Shown here one piece after another: positions 53,156 to 63,318 of a DNA stretch of 64,000 nt. The translations under genes and the position numbers were made by a program. The stretch is from Cognataquiflexum nitidum (GTDB lineage: Bacteria; Bacteroidota; Bacteroidia; Cytophagales; Cyclobacteriaceae). The stretch is taken from NCBI RefSeq assembly GCF_022538055.1, contig NZ_JAKZAM010000006.1, forward strand, positions 124,001-188,000. The letters run 5' to 3'. Position 1 is the first letter of the stretch. Each line of letters begins with the position of its first letter. The notes under the pieces are model-generated. The model saw only the letters and a program-made list of their open reading frames with translations, was not told the DNA's origin and did no database searches.

Positions 53156-55570
53156 TTATTTGACATACTTTTCGAGCCAAGTGTTCATTTCCCAAAGGGT
53201 ATGCAAAACAGATTCTTTGCCCGCATAGCCATGGCTTTCATGTGGAAGTAGTACCAACCTAGTCGTCGCACCGTGACCTTTGAGCGCATTGTAATACCGT
53301 TCGGACTGGATTGGGAAAGTACCGGAATTGTTGTCCGCTTCTCCGTGGATTAAGAGAATCGGAGTTTTTACCTTATCCGCATTCATAAATGGCGACATCA
53401 CATTGTACACATCGGGCGCTTCCCAATAGCTGCGTTGCTCATATTGGAATCCAAAAGGAGTCAATGTCCTGTTATATGCTCCGCTTCGTGCGATACCTGC
53501 TGCAAATAAGTTGGAGTGGGAAAGTAAGTTGGCCGTCATGAAAGCCCCATAAGAATGCCCTCCTACGGCGATTTTTTCGCGGTCTCCGATTCCCTGACCT
53601 ACGATGTAATCTATCGCCGCTTCCGCATTGGCCACAAGCTGCACCACAAAAGTATCATTTGGTTCATCGTCCCCTTCCCCGACAATCGGCATTTCTGTTT
53701 GGTCCATAATGGCATATCCCTGCGTCACCCAATAGATCGGCGAACCCCAAGACAATCGGGTAAACTGGTATTTTGAACCACGTACCTGCGCAGCGGTGGC
53801 TGCAGATTTGTATTCCCTTGGATATGCCCACATCAGTACCGGCAATCTACCGTCTTTGGCAGGGTCGTAGCCTTCAGGGGTATAGACCACGGCAGACAAG
53901 TTGAGTCCGTCGTTTCTTTTGTAGGTGACGAGCTGCTTATTGATGCCCTTGATGGATTCATAAGGATGGGCAAAGTCGGTAATCTGCATCGGAGCGATGC
54001 GCTTCTTTGTATTCACCAACCAATAATTGGGTTGGATATCGGTGCTTTCCTTGATGGTGATAAATTCTGTGGCGTCAGCATTCAGGACTTTGGCTACTCT
54101 TTCATAATAAGGGGCTTGGCTCCTCCAAAGGATTTTTTCTGCTTTGGTTTTGACATTGAATGCCGACAGGTAAGGCATGCTGCCTTCAGGACTTCCCCCT
54201 TCGGAGGTCATAAATACATCGTCTCCTTTTCTCAGAATCACATTTCTTCCAAAGGCATTGGTCGTCAAAACAGGGTTTCCGGGATCGTTGTAGATATCAT
54301 CCGAATTGCGCTCGATGATAACAGCGCCTTTTTCACCCGGCTTGGAAGGATTGATGACAGATACCCTTTCTTGTCTCGTGGCAAACCATCTTTCGTTCAA
54401 AAGGGCAAAATTGTCATCTGACCATGAAATACCTCCAAATCTGTATCCAATGGCGGCCAACTTGGTCGGTGTGGCGGTAAAGGGAGCTTCCAAAGTATAG
54501 ATGATTTCCCTTTCTTCCATTTTGACTTTCGGATCACCGCCGTCCTGTGCCTCGGTCCAATAAAGTGAGGCGCCTTTGTCCGCTCTCCAACTGATGGATC
54601 TTGGTCCGGTAACTGTGGCGTCAAAGCCTGTTGGCCTGACTTCATCCAAAGGAATTTGGGCCAGGGTTTTGACTTTATTTCCTTTGCTGTCCCAAATCTC
54701 TACATCATAGGGAAAACGGGAAGCAGGAACGAGGTAAGAAAAGGGTTTTTTGATAACCTCTACCAAGATAAAACTCCCATCGGGAGAAAGGTCCACGGAA
54801 GAAATCAATCCTGCAGCACCGACTGCTTGTTTGCTTCCGCTTAGGTCCACGAACATCAACTGCGAATCCATGAAGTAAGCAAACAAAGCTTCATCATAAG
54901 AATTGGTCAAAAGATCCTGATACGTTCGGGATGGTGCGGCATTGCCGGAAGTCTCCTGAACAATCGGTCCGGCAGGGGCAAGAGGTGCTTTGGGCATAGT
55001 TCCTCGGCTTGGATTGACGGCCTTGAGGAGAATTTTATTATCCGGCGTCCAGGTGATGGCATTTCCATAGGCACCGTTGACAATTTCATCTGTGAGTTTT
55101 TTTGCTTCCATAGTAGTCAAATCCACTACCCAAAGGCTGATGCCGGTGTTGGAGGTGTGGGTCATGGCCACAAATTTCTCATCCTTGGAAAGGGAGAAAT
55201 TACCCAACTTTGGATTGGCAGGAAGGCCTTTGATATCTTGTTCCACGCCGGTCCGGGTATTTTTTAACTTTACATTTTCCACAAATCCTCCACGGCTTGG
55301 GCCATTGGTGGCGGGATTGATACGGATGCCTGCGATTCTCAGTTCGGATTGTGCAAGTTCTTCGATGGATGGATTTCCGGCCCGTTCGAGGAGCAACATA
55401 AATTCTCCCGACCTGCTAAAGCTCGCCTGAGGAGTAATCGGTGCATTGACCAAGTCCGCTATGGCTTTGGGTGGAGTCTGATAAGTAAGTGCATTCTGTG
55501 CTTGGGAGGAAATGACCTCTCCAAAACCACAGAGGGTCAAAACCAGGATAAATCGGTATATTCTTTTCAT
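53156..55570 (-). CDS. S9 family prolyl-oligopeptidase-type serine peptidase, exported
   Basis: An 804-residue secreted peptidase starting MKRIYRFILVLTLCGFGEV. The N-terminal ~550 residues form a beta-propeller that gates the active site. The C-terminal alpha/beta-hydrolase domain has the nucleophile in GGHSYGAFMTANLLSHS, the Asp in ILLIHGEADNNSG and the His in LLPHESHGYAGKE. The motifs match the glutamyl-specific or dipeptidyl branch of S9. It would digest exported or external peptides. It is downstream of the SUMF1 lipoprotein gene, each with its own terminator. Confidence 0.9.
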   Translation of the reverse strand: MKRIYRFILVLTLCGFGEVISSQAQNALTYQTPPKAIADLVNAPITPQASFSRSGEFMLLLERAGNPSIEELAQSELRIAGIRINPATNGPSRGGFVENVKLKNTRTGVEQDIKGLPANPKLGNFSLSKDEKFVAMTHTSNTGISLWVVDLTTMEAKKLTDEIVNGAYGNAITWTPDNKILLKAVNPSRGTMPKAPLAPAGPIVQETSGNAAPSRTYQDLLTNSYDEALFAYFMDSQLMFVDLSGSKQAVGAAGLISSVDLSPDGSFILVEVIKKPFSYLVPASRFPYDVEIWDSKGNKVKTLAQIPLDEVRPTGFDATVTGPRSISWRADKGASLYWTEAQDGGDPKVKMEEREIIYTLEAPFTATPTKLAAIGYRFGGISWSDDNFALLNERWFATRQERVSVINPSKPGEKGAVIIERNSDDIYNDPGNPVLTTNAFGRNVILRKGDDVFMTSEGGSPEGSMPYLSAFNVKTKAEKILWRSQAPYYERVAKVLNADATEFITIKESTDIQPNYWLVNTKKRIAPMQITDFAHPYESIKGINKQLVTYKRNDGLNLSAVVYTPEGYDPAKDGRLPVLMWAYPREYKSAATAAQVRGSKYQFTRLSWGSPIYWVTQGYAIMDQTEMPIVGEGDDEPNDTFVVQLVANAEAAIDYIVGQGIGDREKIAVGGHSYGAFMTANLLSHSNLFAAGIARSGAYNRTLTPFGFQYEQRSYWEAPDVYNVMSPFMNADKVKTPILLIHGEADNNSGTFPIQSERYYNALKGHGATTRLVLLPHESHGYAGKESVLHTLWEMNTWLEKYVK

Positions 55571-55743
55571 AGTATCAAAGTAGATTTTGGTTTGAAAATA
55601 CTGCAAATCATTATATCAAAAACAGCTTTTGGGCTTATTGGTTTGAAATTGGGGTGAATGGGGGAAATGAATTAAGCTTTTTGATTTACGAATTACGAAA
55701 TAAGTCTTTGTAATAAAATAGATATATTGGAAAAAAAGGACAT

Positions 55744-55769
55744 AAAAAAAGGTGTCTTTGTGGACACCT
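55744..55769 (-). terminator. Terminator of the SUMF1 lipoprotein gene
   Basis: On the minus strand: AGGTGTC, six-base loop, GACACCT, then TTTTTT (55744-55749). A smaller T tract on the other strand may let it act both ways. Confidence 0.85.
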
Positions 55770-55798
55770 CTTTTGTTTTTTGAAACATAAACTATAAA

Positions 55799-57022
55799 TT
55801 ATTTTCCATCTGCACCTATCGAAATCATGGCGCATCTAAATCCAATATGGTTGGTAGCAGAGTCCTGATGGATAAATCTTCTGGTACCAGGTGCAAGCCA
55901 ATAAGCCATGTCTCTCCAAGAACCTCCTTTATAAACTCTGTAATTGTCGTCGATCAAAGTAGTACTGTATGTATCAGATTCGTCGAAGATACCGTCTTTT
56001 CTCAAAGGGTTAAGGTCATCAAAATCCTGATAAGAAAGCGGTCTGTAGACATCCTGAACCCACTCATTGACATTTCCTGCCATGTTGTACAATCCAAAAT
56101 CATTTGGTGGGAAATCATACACGTTGGTTGGAATGATTTCTCCGTCGTTGGTTCGGCTACCTGCAATACCTGCATAGTCACCTCTTCCACGCTTGAAGTT
56201 GGCTAGGAAGTCACCTTGCTTGCCTTGTCTTTTGACATTGTATGGGTTTCTGACACCCCTACCATCCCAAGGATAGATTCTACCAAATTCCTGATTTTCG
56301 TCCATATACTGAACACCGATCATGGCTTTGGCTGCATATTCCCATTCTGCCTCACTTGGCAACCTGTACTCTGCAAAAGCCACTCCTCTTTCAATCAGTT
56401 GATTTTTTGTCAATGAGCTATCCAATTCATTTCTTTCTCTCACCAAGTTGGATACAAATTCTGTCCTCCACTTGGCATACGTAGTGGCCTGAACCCAAGA
56501 TACACCTGCTACAGGGTAGAAGTTGAAACCAGGAAATCGGAAATAGTAGGTATCATAAACGTCATTATAGGACAAAACACCACCCCAAACACCTTCAGCA
56601 GGTTCCAATTTTTTGATGGAGTCCGCAGACACTTTCTTTTTCATATTAAAAAGAAACTCTCTGTAATCGTTATTGGAGATTTCTGTTTCGTCCATAAAGA
56701 AGGAAGCGATGGTCACGGTCCTTTCGGCGTTATCCCTGAAAGCCATTACATCCTGCTCTTGAGAACCCAAAACAGCCCGACCGCCTTGGATAAATTTCAA
56801 GTTGGGACCTATTTCTTGCTTTGCAAGTCTAGTGACGACAAAATTAGAACTGTCATTGGCATCGAAACTATATTCCGCACCTGTGGTGGGACTGACTTTT
56901 CCTGGCTTGGCAGCCGTTCTTCTACCGTATCCCGGTGTTTTGTTACAAGATGATAGCAGCGCTCCTGCCACAAGCAACGCTGAAGCCAAAATTAAACCTG
57001 CTTTATTTTTCGCAAAAACCAT
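55799..57022 (-). CDS. SUMF1-domain lipoprotein, gliding/T9SS GldJ or GldK-like
   Basis: A 407-residue lipoprotein (signal ending LLSSC, Cys26). It has a formylglycine-generating-enzyme-like (SUMF1) fold: FIQGGRAVLGS, FFMDETEISNNDYREF, AEYRLPSEAEWEYAAKA, NMAGNVNEWVQDVY, YRVYKGGSWRDMAYW, and HIGFRCAMIS. In Bacteroidota such lipoproteins (GldJ, GldK/PorK) stabilise the gliding/type IX secretion machinery rather than act as enzymes. The active Cys pair of true FGE is not apparent. Gene order here does not separate GldJ from GldK, so I leave the symbol empty. Confidence 0.82.
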   Translation of the reverse strand: MVFAKNKAGLILASALLVAGALLSSCNKTPGYGRRTAAKPGKVSPTTGAEYSFDANDSSNFVVTRLAKQEIGPNLKFIQGGRAVLGSQEQDVMAFRDNAERTVTIASFFMDETEISNNDYREFLFNMKKKVSADSIKKLEPAEGVWGGVLSYNDVYDTYYFRFPGFNFYPVAGVSWVQATTYAKWRTEFVSNLVRERNELDSSLTKNQLIERGVAFAEYRLPSEAEWEYAAKAMIGVQYMDENQEFGRIYPWDGRGVRNPYNVKRQGKQGDFLANFKRGRGDYAGIAGSRTNDGEIIPTNVYDFPPNDFGLYNMAGNVNEWVQDVYRPLSYQDFDDLNPLRKDGIFDESDTYSTTLIDDNYRVYKGGSWRDMAYWLAPGTRRFIHQDSATNHIGFRCAMISIGADGK

Positions 57023-57202
57023 AATTTTTAACTGTTTTTAACCCTCAAATAGAACGCTAATATATAATCAATAATATCTTTATCACAATAATTTTTTTGA
57101 CAAGTGCCTGATAGTAAAATAGGTTTTATGCAAGATTGTTAGAAATAATGCAAATTATTTTTCAGGAAAAGCAAAAATCATCTTGTTAAAAATTTTCAAA
57201 AT

Positions 57203-60200
57203 TTATGCATTTTTCAACTCTTCAAGCCATTTTTTTGCTTTTTCAATACTTTTTACCTCACTTATGATCAGTATAAGCCTGTTTTTCGCCTCTCTAATCT
57301 TGCAGTGTTTTCCATGCTTTTGGATGTAAGCAAGGATCTTACCAAATATATCTGACTTAAAATACTTTTCTCTTTCGGAGGGAAGGAAGTAGCATTTCAT
57401 AATCTCTGCTTTGAGTACGAGTTTTTCAAATCCCAAGTTTTCGGCAATCCACCTTAAGCGGACTGTTTCAAACAAATCTTCCACCGTAGAAGGAACCGGC
57501 CCAAACCTGTCCCTGACGGAATGGATAAATGTCTGTAATTCCTCCTCCTTTTTGATATTATCAAGCTTGGCATAAAGGCTTAGCCTTTCGGAAATATTGC
57601 TGACATAGGATTCCGGAATCAACAATTCCAAATCCGTCTCTATGACACAATCCTGCACCAAGACCTCGACCTTTTCCTTCAGGTCAACTTCAAAAAGGTA
57701 GGCAAATTCATTTTCCTTTAATTCCTGTACCGCCTCATCGAGGATTTTGTGGTACATCTCAAATCCCAAATCGGTAATGAAGCCGCTTTGTTCGGCGCCA
57801 AGGAGGTTACCTGCACCACGGATATCGAGGTCCCGCATCGCGACTTTGAAGCCGTCACCCAAATCTGAGAATTCCTCTAAAGTCTGCAATCTCTTCCTAG
57901 CTTCGGCTGTCAATCCTGAAGTCGGTGTTGTCAACAGGTAACAAAACGCTTTTTTATTGCTCCTTCCAACACGACCGCGCATCTGATGCAAGTCACTCAA
58001 GCCAAACATGTGGGCACGGTTGATGATGATGGTGTTGGCATTGGGGATATCCAATCCTGATTCGATGATGTTGGTCGATACGAGCACATCATATTCACCC
58101 TCAATAAATTTCACCATGATGTCCTCGAGCTTTTTGCCGTCCATTTGACCGTGTGCAGCAGCTACCCGCGCATCCGGCACTAACCTCAAAATCAGGTTGG
58201 CGATGGAATCAATCTCTCCGACACGGTTGTGGACAAAAAATACCTGCCCCCCTCTTTTCAGTTCAAATGCAATGGCATCGCGGATAACTTCTTCCCTGAA
58301 AGTATGGATTTCGGTGGTGACGGGCTGTCTGTTTGGTGGTGGCGTGGCGATGACGGACAAATCCCTCGCACCCATCAAGGAGAAGTGGAGCGTCCTTGGA
58401 ATCGGTGTGGCCGTTAGGGTCAACACATCGACGTTGACTTTCATTTCCTTGAGTTGGTCCTTGACTTTGACACCAAATTTTTGCTCCTCATCTATGACTA
58501 ACAGTCCAAGATTCTTGAATTTGATGTCTTTGTTTACAATCCTGTGTGTGCCGATCAGGATATCTATTTCACCCGTGGCCACTTGGGCAATGATGTCCTT
58601 GATCTCTTTGGCTGACCTGAATCGGTTGATATATTCTACTTTTACAGGAAAATTGGCCAACCTTTCCTTGAAAGTGTGGAAATGCTGCATGGCCAAAATG
58701 GTGGTAGGAACGAGCACGGCTACCTGCTTTCTGTCGTTCAAGGCTTTGAATGCTGCACGGATGGCAACTTCTGTTTTGCCAAAACCCACATCGCCACAGA
58801 CGAGTCTGTCCATCGGATAGGGTTTTTCCATATCGGATTTGACATCGATGGTCGCCGATGCCTGATCCGGGGTATCTTCAAATACGAAGGAGCTTTCGAG
58901 TTCGACCTGCATGACCGAATCGGGAGAAAACCGGAAACCGTTGGCCCCTTTCCTTTTGGCATATAGGGCTATCAAATCCTTTGCGATGTCTTTGACTTTA
59001 CCTTTGACTTTACGCTTTTTGTTTTCCCATTCCGGACTGCCTAGTTTGGACATGGCGGGCATAGTTCCTTCCTGACCCGAATATTTGGAGATCTTGTGGA
59101 GCGAATGGATATTGACAAACAGTAGGTCGTCATCCCTGAAAACCAAACGGACTGCCTCCTGTGCTTTGCCGTGGACATCGACTTTTTCTAATCCCGCAAA
59201 CCTCCCGACCCCATAATCTATGTGAACAATAAAATCCCCGGGATGCAAAGTCCTCAATTCTCTTAGGGTAAGGGCTTTGGATTTACTGGATTTTGCTTTT
59301 GTCTTGTATCTATGGAATCTTTCAAAAATCTGATGGTCCGTGTAGCAGGCAATGGAAAGGGATCTGTCGACAAATCCCTCCCTCAGCCCTATTTTCAAAT
59401 ATTGAACCTTAAGGGTGGGGTCGAGCTCATGAAAGATATTCTCCAATCTCTGGATCTGCTTGTCACTTTCGGAACAGACAATGTTGAGCATTCCGGTTTT
59501 TTCATTTTCAACAAAATTCTGGACCAAGAGGTCAAAGTTCTTGTTGAAGGACGGCTGAGGTTGGGAGTCAAACTTGGCGGTAGCAGCGCTTTTAAGGTGA
59601 AACTTGTTTCCAAATTCTACTTTCCCAAAACGGGATAAATTTTGGACAAATACCATTTCCCCATCAAACAAGTCCTCGGGCTTCAAAAGCAGCTTCTGGT
59701 TTGAGCTGCGACTTACAATCTGTTCAAATTGATTTTTGGCTTTTTGGAAATTATCCTCGATGATATCGAGGGTATACCTGTAATCCTTAAACCAAAGCAA
59801 GGCCCCTTGAGGTAAAAATTCCAGAAAAGACTGTCTCTGTTCCTGCAGCAACTTGGTCTGCACATTAGGAATCAGGCTGATGTGGTCAATGTTATCTAGG
59901 GAAAGCTGAGTTTCGGGATCAAAGGTCCTGATGCTTTCTATTTCCTTACCAAAGAGCTCAAGGCGATAGGGAAGGTCGTGGGCGTAAGAAAACACATCCA
60001 AGATACCTCCACGGATGGCAAACTGACCGGGCTCAAACACAAAGTCAGTTTTCTCAAAATCATAGGTACTGAGAAGTTCTGAAATAAATGCAAGGTCCAC
60101 CTTTTCGCCAACGGCAGCTTTGAAAGTGTTTTCTGTCAAAGATCTTTTATTGATGACTTTCTCGTATAATGCCTCTGCGTAGGTGACGATGACGGGATTT

Positions 60201-60556
60201 TTTTGCTCCTGAGTTAGGAGTTTATTCAGGATTTCCGCCCTTTGCAGGACATTGGCATTTTCGACCTCATCAAATTGGTAGGGTCTTTTGTAACTGGAAG
60301 GAAAAAAGAAAATCTCTCCTTCTCCCAAAAGCTCCTGCAGGTCATTATTGATATATGCAGCTTCTTCCTTGTCGTGTGCAATGATGAGGTGACAGCCACC
60401 CAAAGATCTGAATAGGACTGAAAAAACCAGACTGTCCAAACTTCCTGACAGGCCTTTGACCTGATGGTTGCCGGATTTGTCTTGGAGAATGTTTTGGGCA
60501 ATGGTCTGTACAAAAGGATCCTTTTCGTAAAGAGAAACAAATGCGCTTTTTTCCAA
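57203..60556 (-). CDS. mfd: Transcription-repair coupling factor Mfd
   Basis: A 1117-residue Mfd: it pushes stalled RNA polymerase off lesions and recruits UvrA. UvrB-like N-terminal region, then the RNAP-interacting domain (HPGDFIVHIDYGVGRFAGLE). The RecG-like translocase has Walker A GDVGFGKTEVAIRAAFKA, motif II LLVIDEEQKFGVKVK, LTLTATPIPRTLH and GRVGRSNKKAFCYLL. The C-terminal TRCF domain is present. Length is full. It is divergently placed from the cytochrome oxidase subunit gene. Confidence 0.97.
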   Translation of the reverse strand: MEKSAFVSLYEKDPFVQTIAQNILQDKSGNHQVKGLSGSLDSLVFSVLFRSLGGCHLIIAHDKEEAAYINNDLQELLGEGEIFFFPSSYKRPYQFDEVENANVLQRAEILNKLLTQEQKNPVIVTYAEALYEKVINKRSLTENTFKAAVGEKVDLAFISELLSTYDFEKTDFVFEPGQFAIRGGILDVFSYAHDLPYRLELFGKEIESIRTFDPETQLSLDNIDHISLIPNVQTKLLQEQRQSFLEFLPQGALLWFKDYRYTLDIIEDNFQKAKNQFEQIVSRSSNQKLLLKPEDLFDGEMVFVQNLSRFGKVEFGNKFHLKSAATAKFDSQPQPSFNKNFDLLVQNFVENEKTGMLNIVCSESDKQIQRLENIFHELDPTLKVQYLKIGLREGFVDRSLSIACYTDHQIFERFHRYKTKAKSSKSKALTLRELRTLHPGDFIVHIDYGVGRFAGLEKVDVHGKAQEAVRLVFRDDDLLFVNIHSLHKISKYSGQEGTMPAMSKLGSPEWENKKRKVKGKVKDIAKDLIALYAKRKGANGFRFSPDSVMQVELESSFVFEDTPDQASATIDVKSDMEKPYPMDRLVCGDVGFGKTEVAIRAAFKALNDRKQVAVLVPTTILAMQHFHTFKERLANFPVKVEYINRFRSAKEIKDIIAQVATGEIDILIGTHRIVNKDIKFKNLGLLVIDEEQKFGVKVKDQLKEMKVNVDVLTLTATPIPRTLHFSLMGARDLSVIATPPPNRQPVTTEIHTFREEVIRDAIAFELKRGGQVFFVHNRVGEIDSIANLILRLVPDARVAAAHGQMDGKKLEDIMVKFIEGEYDVLVSTNIIESGLDIPNANTIIINRAHMFGLSDLHQMRGRVGRSNKKAFCYLLTTPTSGLTAEARKRLQTLEEFSDLGDGFKVAMRDLDIRGAGNLLGAEQSGFITDLGFEMYHKILDEAVQELKENEFAYLFEVDLKEKVEVLVQDCVIETDLELLIPESYVSNISERLSLYAKLDNIKKEEELQTFIHSVRDRFGPVPSTVEDLFETVRLRWIAENLGFEKLVLKAEIMKCYFLPSEREKYFKSDIFGKILAYIQKHGKHCKIREAKNRLILIISEVKSIEKAKKWLEELKNA

Positions 60557-60696
60557 TTGTGTGGTTTTGACTAATGAAGGACAAATGTAGGAAATTGATT
60601 TAAAAACCTGTTCCTTCCCCGATTTATGAAATTGTAATCTAATTGGCTGAACCTATGGCCAATTAAAATGTTTACTGAAATATAACTTAGATACAC

Positions 60697-61305
60697 ATGG
60701 AAAAAACAAAGGAAAGCTGGCTACAAAGGGTAGAAAAAATGCATCCCTATCAAACCATGATGTATTTGGGAATGTTTGGCAGTGGTTTGATTTTCCTTTT
60801 TTTGACAGTGGCATTCTTAGCTTCAGGTACAGGATATTTTGAGCAGTACGATCACAAGATTCCGAAAGCATTTATTCTGAGCACCTTTGTTATTCTTTAC
60901 AGCGGCTACACTGTTTCCAAACTGTTGGGTTATTTCACTGAAGAAAACCTCGAAAAACTCAAATCAACCCTGATTTTGACATCGATTTTGGGTCTGGTGT
61001 TTACCATCTTGCAGTTTTTTGGATGGCGGGAACTGACAATGATGGGTGTGGATTTCAGGGGTTTGCCAAGCGGGAGTTTTCTTTATATTCTGAGCGGAAT
61101 TCATATTTTCCACCTTTTGGGGGTGATGGTTTTTTCGATAATCATGCTAGTCCAGTACATCCAAAATGGCAAAAGTGAGATACAACAAATCTTGATGATG
61201 ACCAATCCATTTGAAAAGATGCGGATCAGACTTTTTACCACGTATTGGCATTTCATGGATTTGATCTGGCTGGTACTCTTCTTGGTATTTGTACTAATTT
61301 TCTAA
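60697..61305 (+). CDS. Cytochrome c oxidase subunit III-like protein
   Basis: A 202-residue membrane protein of the heme-copper oxidase subunit III family. Five hydrophobic helices include LGMFGSGLIFLFLTVAFLAS and ILTSILGLVFTILQFFGW, with the subunit III signatures YILSGIHIFHLLGVMVF and TYWHFMDLIWLVLF. It lies alone; no subunit I or II gene is near, so the rest of the oxidase must be elsewhere. The short length agrees with the bacterial (CyoC-like) form. Confidence 0.88.
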   Translation: MEKTKESWLQRVEKMHPYQTMMYLGMFGSGLIFLFLTVAFLASGTGYFEQYDHKIPKAFILSTFVILYSGYTVSKLLGYFTEENLEKLKSTLILTSILGLVFTILQFFGWRELTMMGVDFRGLPSGSFLYILSGIHIFHLLGVMVFSIIMLVQYIQNGKSEIQQILMMTNPFEKMRIRLFTTYWHFMDLIWLVLFLVFVLIF

Positions 61306-61349
61306 AAATTTGTGGTATTTTCGGCTAAATCGACATTAAAGAACGCAGC

Positions 61350-62327
61350 ATGAATGAAAACAAATACGAAATAAATATAGATCCGGACTGGATTAAAAAA
61401 TACGCCGGCAAGGTAATCGGTGGGTTTTTATTGGTTGTTGCCATTTTTACCAGCACCAAAACGGTCGGACCTGAAGAGGAAGGTGTTGTGGTACTGTTGG
61501 GACAATATAACAGAACTGTGCAGCCTGGCTTGAATTTCATTCTTCCATATGGCCTAGAAAGTATGTATAAAATCCCTGTTCAAAGGCAACTCAAGCAGGA
61601 GTTTGGATTCAGGACTATCAAGGCAGACCAAAGGTCGGAATATACAAAGGGCAATTTTGGAGAGGAAAGCATGATGCTAACAGGTGACCTCAACCTTACC
61701 GATGTGGAATGGGTCGTGCAATACAGGATAGTGGATTCCTATAATTACCTGTTTAAAGTAAGAAATGCAGAAAAGACCCTTGGCGACATGTCCGAGGCAG
61801 CGATGAGAAAAATCGTCGGTGACCGAACTGTCAATGAAGTTTTGACTGTAGGCAGACAGGAAGTCGCCACAAGTGTAGAAGTATTGCTTCAGGAAATGTG
61901 TAACGAGTACGAAAACGGAATCCGAATTGACCAAGTGGTCCTTCAGGATGTCAATCCGCCTGAGACTGTAAAGCCATCGTTCAATGCAGTCAATGAAGCA
62001 CAACAGGAAAGAGAAACACTTACTAACCAAGCCGAAGCTGAATATAACAGGGTAGTTCCCCGTGCCAAAGGTGAAGCCGAGGAAACCATTCAGCTTGCCG
62101 AAGCCTATGCGCTAAACCGGGTCAACCGCGCCAAAGGTGAGGCAGACAGGTTCAATAGCCTTTTTGATGCTTATGTGAAGGCTCCCGAGGTGACCAAGCA
62201 GCGGATCTACCTGGAAACAATGGAAAAAGTCCTGCCAAAAATCGGCAACAAAATAATAGTAGATGACAAGGGAAACAATATTCTTCCTCTTCTAAATATA
62301 GACAAAGCTAAAAAAATCAACCCATGA
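61350..62327 (+). CDS. hflK: HflK-like SPFH membrane protein, FtsH modulator
   Basis: A 325-residue HflK: single N-terminal helix (VIGGFLLVVAIFTST), then an SPFH/band-7 domain (EEGVVVLLGQYNRTVQPGLNF; LTDVEWVVQYRIVDSYNYLF) and an alanine/glutamate-rich C-terminal coil (EAQQERETLTNQAEAEYNRV). With HflC it forms a large cage round FtsH and controls its proteolysis. Its stop overlaps the hflC start by 4 bases (ATGA). Confidence 0.92.
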   Translation: MNENKYEINIDPDWIKKYAGKVIGGFLLVVAIFTSTKTVGPEEEGVVVLLGQYNRTVQPGLNFILPYGLESMYKIPVQRQLKQEFGFRTIKADQRSEYTKGNFGEESMMLTGDLNLTDVEWVVQYRIVDSYNYLFKVRNAEKTLGDMSEAAMRKIVGDRTVNEVLTVGRQEVATSVEVLLQEMCNEYENGIRIDQVVLQDVNPPETVKPSFNAVNEAQQERETLTNQAEAEYNRVVPRAKGEAEETIQLAEAYALNRVNRAKGEADRFNSLFDAYVKAPEVTKQRIYLETMEKVLPKIGNKIIVDDKGNNILPLLNIDKAKKINP

Positions 62328-63262
62328 GAAGCAAACAGACACTCATTCTGGTATTTTTGGCGATCCTCCTTTATACCATTTACAGCAGTATTTTCATCTT
62401 GGACGAAACCAAGCAGGCGATCGTCACGCTATTTGGTAAGCCTGTCGGTGAACCACGGACAGAAGCTGGCCTGAATTTTAAAATCCCTTATTTCCACAAA
62501 GTGCAGTATTTTGACAAGCGCTACCTGGAATGGGATGGTTCTCGGAATCAGGTTCCTACCAAAGACAAGAAATTTATTTTTGTGGATACCTATGCCCGTT
62601 GGCAAATCACAAATCCCCTTCAGTTTTTTATAAGGCTGAGAGACGAGCGCTCTGCCCAATCGAGACTTGATGATATCCTTGATGGCGAGACCCGAAATGC
62701 AGTGGCAAGCCATGACCTGTTGGATTTGGTAAGGTCCTCAAACAGAGATCCTGAAATCACGGAGGAATTTATGGAGCAGATAGAAATTTTGGAGGACATC
62801 AGTGTGGGACGTGCACAAATTGAAAAGATAGTACTCGAGAAAGCGAACGAAAGAACTGCAGACCTTGGTGTACGGGTATTGGACTTCAGGTTCAAAAGAA
62901 TGAATTATGTGGATGAGGTAAGGGACCGGGTATATGACAGGATGATCAGTGAAAGAAATCGAATCGCCGATCAATTTCGGTCAGAAGGTCAGGGTGAAGC
63001 AAGGAAAATCGAGGGAAACAAGGAAAAAGACCTTGCGGAAATTCAGTCCGAGGCTTTCAAAAAAGCAGAGGAAATAAAAGGAAGGGCAGATGCCGAGGCT
63101 ACCAAGATCTATGCAGCCGCATACAACAGAAGCCGCCAATCGGTAGATTTCTATAAGTTTATCAGATCCATGGAGAGTTTTGAAAAATCCCTAGATGAAA
63201 ATACCACCATCATCCTATCTTCAGATTCTGAGTTTTTCAGGTACCTGAAAAAAGTCGACTAA
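62324..63262 (+). CDS. hflC: HflC-like SPFH membrane protein, FtsH modulator
   Basis: A 312-residue partner of HflK: N-terminal helix ILVFLAILLYTIYSSIFIL, SPFH domain DETKQAIVTLFGKPVGEPRT, and DKKFIFVDTYARWQITNPLQFF. A charged coiled C-terminus has EGQGEARKIEGNKEKDLAEIQ. Overlap with hflK and the same family pattern make the assignment safe. Confidence 0.93.
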   Translation: MRSKQTLILVFLAILLYTIYSSIFILDETKQAIVTLFGKPVGEPRTEAGLNFKIPYFHKVQYFDKRYLEWDGSRNQVPTKDKKFIFVDTYARWQITNPLQFFIRLRDERSAQSRLDDILDGETRNAVASHDLLDLVRSSNRDPEITEEFMEQIEILEDISVGRAQIEKIVLEKANERTADLGVRVLDFRFKRMNYVDEVRDRVYDRMISERNRIADQFRSEGQGEARKIEGNKEKDLAEIQSEAFKKAEEIKGRADAEATKIYAAAYNRSRQSVDFYKFIRSMESFEKSLDENTTIILSSDSEFFRYLKKVD

Positions 63263-63318
63263 AGAATTTATGAGGAAAGGGTAAAACAAATAGATCCTTT
63301 TCGGGCTTAGGTCTATAC

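Noticed and set aside
55799..57022. Formylglycine-generating enzyme for the sulfatase at 37-38.7 kb
   Set aside because: It has the SUMF1 fold and a lipoprotein signal but no evident active cysteine pair, and lies 17 kb away; a gliding/T9SS lipoprotein fits better.
58197..58820. 207-codon ORF opposite mfd
   Set aside because: Antisense shadow of conserved Mfd helicase motifs.
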